A stretch of 64,000 bases of DNA from Candidatus Methylopumilus universalis (GCA_945883335.1 CAMCXI010000001.1:186001-250000), one strand, 5' to 3'; numbered from the stretch's first letter, positions 54,327-64,000 are shown. Numbers and translations are program-made. Notes: generated by a model from the sequence alone, not told the origin.

Positions 54327-54556
54327 TTGAGTATCCGACTCACAACATAGTCAGTGATTAAGACCAAATCGTTTAATTAGTTCTCTAATTTTAAGTGATT
54401 ATCAACAAATACGTAAATAATTCGCAAATTCTTCTTAAAAGCTGGGCTTTTAATGATTTTACGTATGGTCATGTTTTTAACGGTACATTAGTATTTGCAT
54501 AATTAATTAACAAGTACTTAACATTTATCCTGACTCTAAGAATTGGCAATTATAAA
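54327..54556. promoter_or_regulatory. Divergent AT-rich control region between the SoxYZ-like gene and the TonB-dependent receptor
   Basis: ATACGTAAA (54409-54417) and TTTACGTAT (54458-54466) are exact inverted repeats, each with a TACGTA palindrome core, 40 bp apart. This fits a pair of operator sites. No gene is seen in the 230 bp; promoters for both genes must lie here. Confidence 0.4.
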
Positions 54557-56688
54557 ATGAATAAAAAACTAATTTTTACACTGGTCGCGGCCAGTTTATC
54601 AACCTCAGCATTTGCTGAAGGTATTAATTTAAGCCCTGTAGTGGTTACGGCAACTAGATCAGCACAAAATAGCTTTGACTTACCAGTTTCTATTGATGTT
54701 GTGGATCAACGTAGCATCAAAGAAGGCCAGCTTCAAATGACGCTTTCTGAAAGCTTAATTCGCGTTCCTGGTATTACAGCACAAAATCGTAATCAACAAG
54801 CGCAAGACCCACAACTTTCAACCCGTGGTTTTGGATCACGCTCAAGTTTTGGCGTTCGTGGTATTAGACTTTATGTTGATGGCATTCCATTAACGATGCC
54901 TGATGGCCAGGGTCAGCCAGGTATTGTTGATTTGTCTGCAATCAAGAGCATTGAAGTGATGCGTGGTCCATTTTCATCGCTTTACGGAAACTCTTCTGGC
55001 GGTGTTATTCAGATGATTTCTCAAGATGCTCCAAAAACTCCCGAAGTTGGAGCGTCATTGATGTATGGTAGTTATGGTACTCGAAGAGAAGTGCTTAATG
55101 CCGGAGGTACAGAGGGCATTTTTGAATATAATTAAATCTATCAAACTTTGATACTGACGGTTATCGCGATCACAGCTCAAGTAGTAAAAAGCAAGCAACA
55201 GCTAAATTTAAATTCAATTTTAGCGACTCAACAAAATTAACAACACTTATTAATTGGATTGATCAGGATGCTCAAGATCCTCTTGGACTTTCTAGAGCAA
55301 ACGTCGGAGAGCCATCAGCGTTTACAAACCCAAAGTCAGTTATTTCACAGGCTGATCAATCAAATACACGCGTTAGTAGAAAGCATACGCAAGTTGGGTT
55401 TAATTTAGAGCATGCCTTTAATGAAAACAATAGTATCAATCTAGTTACTTATGTCGGCACCCGCGAAAACTTGCAGTATCTTTCATTGCCTTCAGCTTCT
55501 CCAGTTTTTGCAAATGGTCGTGCAAGCTCTATTTCCAGAGATTTTTGGGGTAGTGATATTCGTTGGAATAACAAAGGCTCGATTTTTAATATGCCATACA
55601 GCTTAACAGCCGGTCTTAATTACGGTATTGCCGAAGATTCAAGACAAGACGTGAACGCGGATAATGGTGTTATGCGTACGATTACTGTTGCTAATAATAG
55701 TAACTACGGCTTAAACCGAAGTGAAGACAATATTTCAAAAAACTTTGATCAATACGCTCAAGGTAAACTATCTCTTTTGGAAAACTTAGATTTACACGCT
55801 GGTGTCCGTCATACAAAAGTGAATCTAACTGTCAGAGATAAGTTCCTGTCTGGCACAAGTGCTAACGGTAACAACAGCGGTTCAGTAGAGTATGACAAGA
55901 CGACCCCAGTTATTGGTTTGATTTGGAAAGCGCATCCAGCACTTAACTTATATGCAAATTACGGCCAAGGTTTTGAAACACCGACCTTTGTCGAGGCTGC
56001 TTATACCACTTCAGGTGCGAATAGCACGCCTAACTTAACCCTAAAGCCAAGCGAAAGTCAAAACTATGAAGTTGGAGCCAAAGCTTTCATTTGGAACAAT
56101 ACACGCGCTAACTTTACATTATTTAAAACCGATACGAAAAATGAGTTGGTTGTAAAAGATACTGCAAATGGACGTTCTGCTTTTGGTAATGCAGACAAAA
56201 CACAACGGTCTGGAATTGAGCTTTCTGTAGATTCTCAATTGCCAAATAACTTCTCATTGTATGGCGCATACACATTACTTGATGCTACGTTTGAGTCAGA
56301 CTACTCATATACGGTGAACTCAGTTAATAAAGATATTAAAGCTGGCTATTTGCTTCCTGGTGCTTATAAAACACAAATCTATGGTGAAGTGGCATGGAAG
56401 GCACCATCAGTTGGTTTCTTTAGTGCCTTAGAAGGTTTTCACAACAGTAAAGTGTTTGTAGATGACGTGAACAGTGATGCTGCACCTGCTTATACAATAT
56501 TTAATGTACGTGCTGGATTCCAGCAAAACATTAGCAATTGGCGTTTGAGTGAGTATCTTCGTGTTGAGAATATCTTTGATAAAGACTATATTGGCTCTAT
56601 CAAAGTCAACGACGGAAATGCGCGCTTCTTTGAGCCAGCCGCAGGACGCAACTATATGGTTGGTGTGAGCGCAAGTTATCGCTTTTAA
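54557..56688 (+). pseudogene. TonB-dependent outer-membrane receptor, PqqU/YncD-like, broken by one frameshift
   Basis: Two open frames together make one receptor. The N-terminal part, 54557-55135, has a signal peptide (FAEGINL) and a plug domain with PVVVTATRS, STRGFGSRSSFGVRG and DGIPLTMPDGQGQ, then VMRGPFSSLYGNSSGG. Reading stops at 55133. In the next frame from 55132 the protein continues without a break to 56688 with barrel strands and the end VGVSASYRF. Adding one T near 55132 (giving AATTTAAAT) joins them. The plug wording resembles PqqU/YncD, the PQQ receptor, as I recall it. A lanthanide chelate receptor is the alternative. A sequencing error cannot be excluded. Confidence 0.85.
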
Positions 56689-56706
56689 TCAACTGTTAGT
56701 AACTCT

Positions 56707-56736
56707 AAAAGCCGTCATTATTTGACGGCTTTTTTA
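56707..56736 (+). terminator. Terminator after the TonB-dependent receptor
   Basis: AAAAGCCGTCA and TGACGGCTTTT pair around TTATT, followed by T-run. Confidence 0.9.
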
Positions 56737-56761
56737 TTGGTATCTAAGCAAGGAGTCTTTT

Positions 56762-57139
56762 TTGGCAATTTTAGGATTTAATCATTACAACTTACGAGCC
56801 GAGCGCTCCATGATGGAACAACTCAAGGTATTTTATCGAGATGTGGTTGGCTTGCGGATTGGTGATCGCCCGCAATTAACTAGCTTTGGTTATTGGTTGT
56901 ATGCAGAAAGCAAAGATGTGTTGCATTTGTCTGAATCCAAGCCAGAAGAAAAGCGTAAAGAAAATGTGGCAACCACCTTTGACCATGTGGCATTCACGGC
57001 AACGGATTATGATGCAACGATTGTTCGTTTTGAGAAGTTAGGCATTCAGTTTAAAACCCGCGAAATTTCCGATGCAGGGCAAAAGCAGATATTTTTTCGC
57101 GACCCTGCGGGCAATGGCATTGAGCTGAATTTTTCTTAA
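56762..57139 (+). CDS. VOC (glyoxalase/bleomycin-resistance fold) family protein
   Basis: This 125-residue protein starts with TTG after a good AAGGAG site. It has LGFNHYNLRAE at the start, FYRDVVGLRIGDRPQ, DHVAFTATDYDATI and FFRDPAGNGIELNF. The histidine and glutamate positions fit a VOC metal site. Substrate unknown; its two neighbours point elsewhere. Confidence 0.85.
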   Translation: MAILGFNHYNLRAERSMMEQLKVFYRDVVGLRIGDRPQLTSFGYWLYAESKDVLHLSESKPEEKRKENVATTFDHVAFTATDYDATIVRFEKLGIQFKTREISDAGQKQIFFRDPAGNGIELNFS

Positions 57140-57175
57140 AACGTAATCCTAAAAACAGCCTACCAAGTTTGGCTG

Positions 57176-58456
57176 TTAAATAACGCCATCAAATAGTTGT
57201 ACTTTGACGGTGGTGCCTGCTTCTACGTTGCCCACGTCGTCATCAAGCACAATAAAGCAGTTGGCTTGCGACATTGAACTTAAAACGCCTGAGCTTTGAT
57301 TGCCTGTTGTTTTAACTTGCCAATCGCCATCTTCCCCCACAAATAAAATCCCACGTTGAAACTCTGTGCGGCCTTTGAGCTTTCTGATGGGGCTGGTGCA
57401 AACCACATTGAGCATAGGAATGGCTGCGGGATTGGCTTGCCCCATGAGTACTAGCATGGCTTGCCTGACAAATTGATAGAACGTCACCATCACCGCGACA
57501 GGGTTGCCTGGTAGGCCAAAGTAATGGGCATTGCCGATTTTGCCAAAAGCGAGTGGGCGACCTGGTTTCATGGCGATTTTCCAAAACAGCACTTGGCCGA
57601 GTTTTTGGAGGAGCTGTTTCATGTAATCCGCTTCTCCAACGGATACGCCGCCGCTGGTTAAAATCACATCAGAACCTTCAGCCGCTTTGATGAGGGTTTT
57701 TTCTAATAAAATAGGATCGTCTGGAATCGCACCTAGGTCTTGTATCTCAGCGCCCATGCGGGTCAGCATTCCAAATAAGGTGTAACGATTGCTATCAAAA
57801 ATCTGCCCTGTTTTTAAAGTGCTGCCGATGCTGGCAAGTTCGTCGCCTGTTGAAAAGAAGCTCACTTTCAGCTTGCGATAAACGGATACTTCACCAATGC
57901 CAAGTGATGCAATCAGCCCTAAATCAGCTGGGCTGATTTGATGGCCAACATTTAAAACAACTTGTCCCGCTTTAAGGTCCTCGCCTGCATAGCGAACATT
58001 GGCGCCACGATTTGGTGTGTCGGTAAATAGGATGAACTCACCATCAACTTCAACGCGCTCTTGGGCGATGACGGTATCTGTGCCTGCTGGGATAGCTGCG
58101 CCAGTCATAATTCTGACACAAGCCCCTTTTTCAAATCTGCCTGTTAAGGCATTGCCAGCAAAAGCTGCGCCTGTGATTTTTAGGCGCATTGTGCCCTGGG
58201 CTAAGTCGTCCGCATTAAAAGCGTAGCCATCCATCGCAGAATTGTCGTGGTTAGGTACATTGTGTGTGGTATGAATTTCTTCTGCCAATACACGCCCCAA
58301 AGCGGCATGAAGGTGCAGGCATTCTGTTTCTTGGACGGGGCTTAAAAAAGCTTTGATGTATTCTCTCGCCTGCTCAACAGGCATGGAATTTGGATCGTAG
58401 TCATCACATACGCTGGTGGTGTTCGCAAGCTCAGTGAGCGTTTTTTTAGTCGTCAT
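57176..58456 (-). CDS. moeA: Molybdopterin molybdotransferase MoeA
   Basis: MoeA inserts molybdenum into adenylated molybdopterin. The 426 residues have VPNHDNSAMDGYAF near the start, RIMTGAAIPAGTDTVI, STGDEL and TSGGVSVGEADYMK, then GLPGNPVAVMVTF. It is last in a four-gene operon moaA-mobA-mobB-moeA and overlaps mobB by 4 bp. Confidence 0.96.
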   Translation of the reverse strand: MTTKKTLTELANTTSVCDDYDPNSMPVEQAREYIKAFLSPVQETECLHLHAALGRVLAEEIHTTHNVPNHDNSAMDGYAFNADDLAQGTMRLKITGAAFAGNALTGRFEKGACVRIMTGAAIPAGTDTVIAQERVEVDGEFILFTDTPNRGANVRYAGEDLKAGQVVLNVGHQISPADLGLIASLGIGEVSVYRKLKVSFFSTGDELASIGSTLKTGQIFDSNRYTLFGMLTRMGAEIQDLGAIPDDPILLEKTLIKAAEGSDVILTSGGVSVGEADYMKQLLQKLGQVLFWKIAMKPGRPLAFGKIGNAHYFGLPGNPVAVMVTFYQFVRQAMLVLMGQANPAAIPMLNVVCTSPIRKLKGRTEFQRGILFVGEDGDWQVKTTGNQSSGVLSSMSQANCFIVLDDDVGNVEAGTTVKVQLFDGVI

Positions 58457-58992
58457 TTTTTAAGCCAAGTATGAATAAATGCGGCAATTGAATTAATATC
58501 GTTCAGGTCAATTTGCGGGGTAGCGATCGGCAAATGGGTGTCCGTGGCAATAGCAATAATGTTGGCATCTTCTGATGCTAATAGCGGTGTGCCAAACGCA
58601 GCACGATGCACTTCAATCTTGGGAATGGCTTCATGTTTAAATCCTTCAGCCAATACTAGGTCAATTAAATTTCCATCCATTTGCGCGAGTAAATGGGCAA
58701 GATTAGGCTCATTTTCCGCATGCGGAGTACGCACTAACTCTGTCATTAAAGCCCACCTTTGGCGGGATGCGACCATCATCTGCACAGCGCCTGCTTGACG
58801 CAATTTGAAGCTGTCTTTGCCTTCATGGTCGATATCAAATTCGTGGTGCGCATGCTTCACAACCGAAATACGTAAGTCTTTTTGGATAAGTGCGGGAATA
58901 AGTTGTGTCAATAAAGTGGTTTTGCCGATGCCGCTACTGTGGGCGCAAAAACCTAGCACGGGGATTTTATTGATCTGCTTATGGTTGTTCAA
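58453..58992 (-). CDS. mobB: Molybdopterin-guanine dinucleotide biosynthesis adaptor MobB
   Basis: This 179-residue GTP-binding protein has the Walker A HSSGIGKTTLLTQLIP, KHAHHEFDIDHEGKDSFKLRQAGA and LVLAEGFKHEAIPKIEVHR. It supports MobA in making MGD. It overlaps both moeA and mobA by 4 bp, so translation is probably coupled. Confidence 0.93.
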   Translation of the reverse strand: MNNHKQINKIPVLGFCAHSSGIGKTTLLTQLIPALIQKDLRISVVKHAHHEFDIDHEGKDSFKLRQAGAVQMMVASRQRWALMTELVRTPHAENEPNLAHLLAQMDGNLIDLVLAEGFKHEAIPKIEVHRAAFGTPLLASEDANIIAIATDTHLPIATPQIDLNDINSIAAFIHTWLKK

Positions 58993-59576
58993 GATTCACC
59001 CTCAAGCATGTTCAATTCTTCAGGTGTGTTGACGTTGGAAAATGCTAAAGGATTGTCGTCAAAACTCACTTCAACATAAGCATGTTTTTTTTGCCAGTCT
59101 TCCACTTTTCGGCCACCAGCGTTTAAAAAGTTTTCTAGGTTTTGTGCCAAATTTGTTCGGCATAAGCAAAATACTGGGTGATGCTGATCGCCTGTTTTCG
59201 CAACGGCAATATCTGATTTTTGCGCCTCTAATGCCGCCATTAATCGCGCGCATAAATCCTCTGAAATAAGCGGTGAATCACATGGTACGCTGAGTAGAAA
59301 TTCAGTTTTTGCGGCTTTCATGCCAGCATGTAAGCCTGCTAAGGGGCCTGCAAAGTCTGATATCTCATCAGCAATGATGGTAAAGCCAAACCCTTGGTAA
59401 GTCTCTATTTCTCTGTTGGCGTTAATCAAAATCTCGCTAACTTGGGGGTTCAAACGCTTAATGACATGCTTAATCATAGGCTCGCCTTTAAGCGGAACAA
59501 GACCTTTATCAATGCCGCCCATGCGACGTGCTTTGCCGCCCGCTAGGATGAGCCCTGTGATGTTGTCTTTGTTCAT
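58989..59576 (-). CDS. mobA: Molybdenum cofactor guanylyltransferase MobA
   Basis: This 195-residue nucleotidyltransferase attaches GMP to molybdopterin. The nucleotide-binding LILAGGKARRMGGIDKGLVP is clear, then FAGPLAGLHAGMKAAKTE and LSVPCDSPLI. The start touches the moaA stop. Confidence 0.94.
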   Translation of the reverse strand: MNKDNITGLILAGGKARRMGGIDKGLVPLKGEPMIKHVIKRLNPQVSEILINANREIETYQGFGFTIIADEISDFAGPLAGLHAGMKAAKTEFLLSVPCDSPLISEDLCARLMAALEAQKSDIAVAKTGDQHHPVFCLCRTNLAQNLENFLNAGGRKVEDWQKKHAYVEVSFDDNPLAFSNVNTPEELNMLEGES

Positions 59577-60578
59577 TTAGCCGCCAGTATGTGACATAAA
59601 GCGAACAACGGCAGGCGCTGCACGCTTCAGGTCAAAGTCATGGCCTTTAGGTTTGATTTTCATGCTCTCGATAATGGCTTTCTTGAGTGGTTCGTCATCA
59701 TGAGGATGGGCGCGCAAAATCGGCATCAGTTCGATTTTGTCATCTTGGCCTAAGCATAAATACAATTCGCCTTTGCAAGTGATGCGAACACGGTTGCACG
59801 CCTCGCAAAAGTTGTGGCTATGCGGCGAGATAAAGCCAATTTTGGTATTGGTATCGGCAACTTGCCAATAGCGTGCAGGCCCCCCAGTATTAAGCGCGCT
59901 ACTGACAAGCGGGTAATGTTTTTGGAGTGTGGCGAGTGTTTCTGTGTTGCTGACAAAAGAGCTATCGCGGGCGTGGTCAACAATGCCTATGGGCATTTCT
60001 TCAATAAACGAAATGTCAATGGCTTGTTCGATAGCGAAGCCCACTAAATCTAGGCTTTCATCATCATTAATACCGCGCATGAGGACGGTGTTGAGTTTGA
60101 TGTTTTCAAAACCGGCTTGTTTGGCGGCAGTAATGCCACGTAAGACTTTATCTAAATCGCCCACGCGCGTGATGTTTTTGAAGCGCTTAGCGTTTAAGCT
60201 ATCTAAGCTGATGTTGATGCGCCAGACGCCAGCTGATTTAAGCGCTTGCGCTTGTTGCTCAAGCTGTGAGCCATTGGTGGTGGTGACAAGCTCGCGCACG
60301 CCAGCTAATTGACCGATTTCTTCAAATAACCAAATCGCATTTTTGCGCACCAAAGGCTCACCGCCTGTAATGCGTACTTTGCTTACCCCCAGTGAAACAA
60401 AGGCTTTAACAATGCGGGCGCATTCCTCAAGTGATAAGACTTCATCTCGGGGTAAGAAAGAGACATCTTCACCCATGCAATAAGTGCAACGAAAGTCGCA
60501 GCGGTCGGTAATCGACAAGCGAATGTAATCAACTTGTCGTCCGTGTGCATCAATAAGTATGTTTGGTTGGGAGTGCAT
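59577..60578 (-). CDS. moaA: GTP 3',8-cyclase MoaA
   Basis: This 333-residue radical SAM enzyme carries out the first step of molybdenum cofactor synthesis. The N-terminal cluster motif is CDFRCTYC (Cys 27, 31, 34) and the C-terminal cluster lies in NFCEACNRVRITCKGELYLC. The protein ends in the essential GG pair (MSHTGG). The operon promoter is upstream near 60600. moaC, moaD and moaE are not in the window. Confidence 0.97.
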   Translation of the reverse strand: MHSQPNILIDAHGRQVDYIRLSITDRCDFRCTYCMGEDVSFLPRDEVLSLEECARIVKAFVSLGVSKVRITGGEPLVRKNAIWLFEEIGQLAGVRELVTTTNGSQLEQQAQALKSAGVWRINISLDSLNAKRFKNITRVGDLDKVLRGITAAKQAGFENIKLNTVLMRGINDDESLDLVGFAIEQAIDISFIEEMPIGIVDHARDSSFVSNTETLATLQKHYPLVSSALNTGGPARYWQVADTNTKIGFISPHSHNFCEACNRVRITCKGELYLCLGQDDKIELMPILRAHPHDDEPLKKAIIESMKIKPKGHDFDLKRAAPAVVRFMSHTGG

Positions 60579-60658
60579 GATTGATTGTTATTGGGCTGAG
60601 GCTAGATATTAAGGTTTAGTCCCGCGAGATACAATGCTATTCAAATTGTGGATATTGA

Positions 60659-62305
60659 CTAATTGGCTCTTTGATAGAGCCTGAATTTTTCGTGTCTATC
60701 TGCTGGGCGTTTATATTGCCAAATCACTTTCCAACTCTCACCTGGATTAATATCTCCATGATTTTTGTTTTCTTGCACCAAATACAAACGGCAATTTGGC
60801 TCAGCGTTTTTTTGTAAAGGTATGACACGCAAGTTGGTGTAGTAGTCTAATAAGGCTTGTTGTGATTGACCGAAGCCAACGCTGTTGATACAGCCATGTT
60901 TTGCAGGCAGAGCTTTTTGAAAGCTAAGCATCACACCTCTATAGCTTTTTGCAGAATCTATCATAGGCAACCATAGCGCCATGAGCAGGGTCCACGCCAT
61001 TGTGATTCCTACAGCCCAATCAGTCACTGCAGCTCGGTTAGAGCGTTTTGCATTGATGGTAATCGCCCAAATAAACGTAGCAAATAGCGCTATCATTAGC
61101 GAGGGGATATTGATATGGGCTTCAGCAAGGCCCGATAGAAAATGCATGCGCCCTGACAATTTTGCTGGATAGCCAGTTACGATGGCAAACCAACCTAGCC
61201 AAATCAGGATGCCCATTAATCCAAATAAAATCAGACCAAACCAATTGAGTGCGCCAGCAGCGCCGCGTTTAAGGGTTTCAGCGCATCCACCAGCCATGGC
61301 TACTAATGGCAAAAGAAGAGTCAGTGCGTTGACGTCAATGTTTTTAGACTTTAATCCAATGACAAAAAAGCCGATCAGGAAAAACGTAATAATCAGTTGA
61401 AATCTTGGTTTAAATAATAAGCTAGAACGGAAGCGCCAAATGCCCCAAGCGGCGATTGGCAAAGCAGGCCAGGCAAACCAACACAGGGTGCGGATGGAAT
61501 ATAAATGGTTGAGTTGCGTGAATTCGATTTGATGTTGCCACCAATCGCTTAAATGGCTTGGTGAGATATGCCAAATTAAAGCCGGCCATAATAAAATCCA
61601 AGGCGCCAATGTGAAACTGGCTAAGCCAAGGACAATCGCATAGCTTTTGGAACGCCAAGCCTTAAAGAGTAAAGGTAAAGTAATCGCTGTAAGTAAGCTA
61701 ATCGCGGCTGTCATAAGCCCAGTAGACATAAAGCTGATGCCGATGCCTGTGCCAAGCAATACGCTGGCTCTGAATGGACGGCGTTTAGCAAGTGCTAATG
61801 CGTAGAAGGCCATGGCACTGCCTGTTAAGGCTGAGACTTCGGGCATTAATGAATGCGCGGTTACAATGAGCCCGATAGAACTCAGCAAAATGAAAGTAGT
61901 TTGGCGGCCAATGCCCTCGCCCCAAAGTTCTCGACCTATCATACCTGTGATGAGTAGTGTTAACGCCATCCAGAAGCCACTCACAATGCGGGCTGCATCA
62001 TGTGTATTTAAAATAGGGCTTAGTAGTTTTGAAGCAGTTGCCGCAGAAAGGTAATACAGCGGTGGATTTTTAATCCTAGTTTCGCCAACGGCGATAGGGT
62101 CAAGCAAATGTTCGCCAGCGAGCATGGATTTGATAATGCTGATGCTGGTGGATTCGTTGGGCTTCCAAGGTTGATGGCCGATCAGTCCTAAACACACCCA
62201 AATAAAGCATAGAATAATCAGTAGGCGCATCTTTGCTGCCTCACCTATTCTTGCTCTTGGTGTGGCTAGATTGCCTTGCCAATCATGATCAATCTCAAAT
62301 GCCAT
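60659..62305 (-). CDS. GT39-type (ArnT/PMT-like) membrane glycosyltransferase
   Basis: This 548-residue protein has about twelve helices. After a hydrophilic 25-residue start it carries GHQPWKPNESTSISIIKSML, with the GT-C first-loop acid, ETRIKNPPLYYLSAATA, which fits the ArnT/PMT family. The soluble C-terminal part (about 440-548) contains two cysteines. It transfers sugar from a lipid carrier to lipid A or protein; the acceptor is unknown. It stands alone between moaA and rpmE. Confidence 0.8.
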   Translation of the reverse strand: MAFEIDHDWQGNLATPRARIGEAAKMRLLIILCFIWVCLGLIGHQPWKPNESTSISIIKSMLAGEHLLDPIAVGETRIKNPPLYYLSAATASKLLSPILNTHDAARIVSGFWMALTLLITGMIGRELWGEGIGRQTTFILLSSIGLIVTAHSLMPEVSALTGSAMAFYALALAKRRPFRASVLLGTGIGISFMSTGLMTAAISLLTAITLPLLFKAWRSKSYAIVLGLASFTLAPWILLWPALIWHISPSHLSDWWQHQIEFTQLNHLYSIRTLCWFAWPALPIAAWGIWRFRSSLLFKPRFQLIITFFLIGFFVIGLKSKNIDVNALTLLLPLVAMAGGCAETLKRGAAGALNWFGLILFGLMGILIWLGWFAIVTGYPAKLSGRMHFLSGLAEAHINIPSLMIALFATFIWAITINAKRSNRAAVTDWAVGITMAWTLLMALWLPMIDSAKSYRGVMLSFQKALPAKHGCINSVGFGQSQQALLDYYTNLRVIPLQKNAEPNCRLYLVQENKNHGDINPGESWKVIWQYKRPADRHEKFRLYQRAN

Positions 62306-62357
62306 CTAGATTTTTCCTTGATTTGATGCGCTGTTTTTAGTTAAAGGATAGTCTAAA

Positions 62358-62388
62358 ATAAAAAAGGCAGCGTGAGCTGCCTTTTTTG
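62358..62388. terminator. Terminator after rpmE
   Basis: AAAAAAGGCAGC and GCTGCCTTTTTT pair around GTGA, working in either direction. Confidence 0.92.
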
Positions 62389-62403
62389 AGTATGCACCCA
62401 ACA

Positions 62404-62604
62404 TTACATGCCGTATTTTTGGCGGAATTTTTCAACACGACCAGCAGTGTCTAAAATCTTTTGCTTGCCTGTGTAGAATGGATGGCATTGTGAACATACT
62501 TCGATGTTCAAGTCTTTGCTGTTAGTAGAACGCGTTTTGAACTTGCTGCCGCAGCTGCAAGATACGTTAATTTCGTTGTACTCTGGATGAATTTCGGCCT
62601 TCAT
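62404..62604 (-). CDS. rpmE: 50S ribosomal protein L31, zinc-binding type
   Basis: This 66-residue protein has four cysteines (about 16, 18, 37, 40) in VSCSCGSKF and [15 protein letters not shown], so it is the C+ form that binds zinc. ATG 62604 is chosen over a TTG six bases upstream. It precedes its own terminator. Confidence 0.96.
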   Translation of the reverse strand: MKAEIHPEYNEINVSCSCGSKFKTRSTNSKDLNIEVCSQCHPFYTGKQKILDTAGRVEKFRQKYGM

Positions 62605-62699
62605 GGTCAAATCTCTTTCAATAGCTTTTTACTGAGCCCGCAATTATCAATGAATTATTTAAATTAAGCAACTACTACGCTGATATTTAAGCCGAGCAA

Positions 62700-63959
62700 T
62701 TAACCTCTGCGCATGCTATCAAAGAAGTCAGCGTTGTTTTTGGTTGCTTTGATTTTGTCGAGCAAGAATTCCATCGCTTCCAAGTCGTCCATTGGGTAGA
62801 GCAATTTACGTAGCACCCAAATCTTTTGCAGAATATCTTTTTCAATCAACAGTTCTTCACGGCGTGTACCAGACTTATTGACGTTAATCGCTGGATAAAT
62901 GCGTTTTTCAGCCATGCGGCGGTCAAGATGGATTTCCATATTGCCCGTGCCTTTAAATTCTTCATAAATCACGTCATCCATACGAGAGCCTGTATCTACA
63001 AGCGCTGTTGCGATGATGGTGAGCGATCCGCCTTCTTCAATATTACGTGCCGCACCAAAGAAGCGTTTTGGACGCTGTAGCGCATTGGCATCCACACCGC
63101 CGGTTAATACTTTGCCTGAGGCTGGAACAACCGTGTTGTAAGCGCGCGCCAGGCGGGTGATGGAGTCTAACAAAATCACCACATCCTTTTTATGTTCAAC
63201 CAGACGTTTTGCTTTTTCTAGTACCATTTCAGCCACTTGTACGTGACGTGTTGCCGGCTCATCAAAGGTTGAAGCAACCACTTCGCCTTTTACAGAGCGC
63301 GTCATTTCCGTTACTTCTTCAGGACGCTCATCGATCAATAGTACGATTAAGCTAACATCAGGATGATTGGCGGTAATCGCATGTGCAATATGTTGCATCA
63401 TCACGGTTTTACCGCTTTTTGGACTTGCCACTAAAAGCGCACGTTGACCACGGCCAATTGGCGCAATCATGTCAATCACTCGGCCAGTGACATTTTCTTC
63501 ACTGCGAATATCACGCTCTAATGTAAGCGGGATGGTCGGAAATAGTGGTGTTAAGTTTTCAAATAGAATCTTGTTCTTGGTGTTTTCTGGGGATTCACCA
63601 TTGACGCTATCGACTTTGACTAAAGCAAAATAACGTTCGCCATCTTTAGGGGTACGAATCTCGCCTTGTATGGTGTCGCCAGTGTGTAAATTGAAACGAC
63701 GAATTTGTGAAGGTGAAACATAAATATCATCTGGGCCTGCTAAGTACGAAGTATCTGGTGAGCGCAAAAAGCCAAAGCCATCTTGCAAGACTTCTAAAGT
63801 ACCATCCCCAAAAATGCTATCGCCTTTTTTGGCGGTATTTTTCAACAAAGCAAATATTAAGTCTTGCTTGCGCATACGGCTCGCGTTTTCAATCTCGCTG
63901 GCGATGGCCATATCGACGAGTTCTGTGACTGGGAGATGTTTTAGGTCTGATAGATGCAT
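62700..63959 (-). CDS. rho: Transcription termination factor Rho
   Basis: This 419-residue hexameric RNA helicase has the RNA-binding domain ([29 protein letters not shown]), Walker [13 protein letters not shown], Walker [14 protein letters not shown] and the Q/R loops. Normal length. The start is ATG at 63957-63959; only about 40 bases upstream remain in the window and hold no clear promoter. Confidence 0.97.
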   Translation of the reverse strand: MHLSDLKHLPVTELVDMAIASEIENASRMRKQDLIFALLKNTAKKGDSIFGDGTLEVLQDGFGFLRSPDTSYLAGPDDIYVSPSQIRRFNLHTGDTIQGEIRTPKDGERYFALVKVDSVNGESPENTKNKILFENLTPLFPTIPLTLERDIRSEENVTGRVIDMIAPIGRGQRALLVASPKSGKTVMMQHIAHAITANHPDVSLIVLLIDERPEEVTEMTRSVKGEVVASTFDEPATRHVQVAEMVLEKAKRLVEHKKDVVILLDSITRLARAYNTVVPASGKVLTGGVDANALQRPKRFFGAARNIEEGGSLTIIATALVDTGSRMDDVIYEEFKGTGNMEIHLDRRMAEKRIYPAINVNKSGTRREELLIEKDILQKIWVLRKLLYPMDDLEAMEFLLDKIKATKNNADFFDSMRRG

Positions 63960-64000
63960 ATGAGGGAGCTCACTGGAAAACGAAACTACTTAAGAGGGAT

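Overview
The window looks like a chromosomal stretch from a methylotrophic betaproteobacterium, most likely a member of the Methylophilaceae. This is inferred from a lanthanide-type methanol dehydrogenase set (xoxF, xoxJ and two cytochromes), a quinoprotein relay set, and typical betaproteobacterial core gene order. Base composition is moderate, by eye in the mid-40s % GC (not counted). No phage, transposase or CRISPR array is visible. Gene density is high, with many one-base to fourteen-base overlaps.

Layout. Positions 1-8200 hold the end of a TPR glycosyltransferase, prmC, metX-metW, a SafE-like membrane protein, ampG, and an fmdB-like gene, DUF502 and aspS in a row. Positions 8200-14300 hold nudB, nadA, an EEP phosphatase with clsB, an unusual two-domain lipoprotein, yjbQ and a DMT exporter. 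Positions 14300-23800 hold yebC-ruvC-ruvA-ruvB, ybgC-tolQRAB-pal-cpoB and queE-queC. Positions 23800-26250 hold the rpsP-rimM-trmD-rplS operon, with an S16 protein about twice the usual length. Positions 26250-34430 hold ogt-xerD, folB, plsY, tsaD and the rpsU-yqeY-dnaG-rpoD macromolecular synthesis operon.

Positions 34430-34960 contain the most striking element. It is a tRNA-Ile(CAU) gene split in the anticodon loop by a 205-nt group I intron closely resembling the Azoarcus ribozyme. A 40-bp exact copy of the tRNA 5' half, carrying the same CAT splice site, lies 179 bp upstream. An alternative distal 5' splice site is therefore possible.

Positions 35000-41750 hold membrane and accessory genes: DUF2269, AI-2E family, CDF transporter, TPR-2OG oxygenase, a BrkB-cyclic-nucleotide-binding fusion and proline iminopeptidase. 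Positions 41800-47600 are the methanol oxidation locus: xoxF behind a clear promoter and a structured leader, then xoxJ, a soluble cytochrome c, a paralogous lipoprotein cytochrome c and an NDH-2-like flavoprotein. Positions 47600-51550 hold lplT, phoH2, bcp and an orphan tonB. Positions 51660-56690 hold a quinoprotein relay zinc hydrolase, cytochrome b561, a fused SoxYZ-like carrier, and a TonB-dependent receptor broken by one frameshift. The receptor's plug resembles the PQQ receptor PqqU/YncD. Positions 57100-60600 are a tight molybdenum cofactor operon (moaA-mobA-mobB-moeA). The window ends with a GT39-type membrane glycosyltransferase, rpmE and rho.

Taken together, XoxF with XoxJ and the cytochromes would oxidise methanol in the periplasm. 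The SoxYZ-like carrier, zinc hydrolase, b561 and TonB genes look like an associated but poorly understood accessory set for a quinoprotein system. No pqq biosynthesis gene is in this window.
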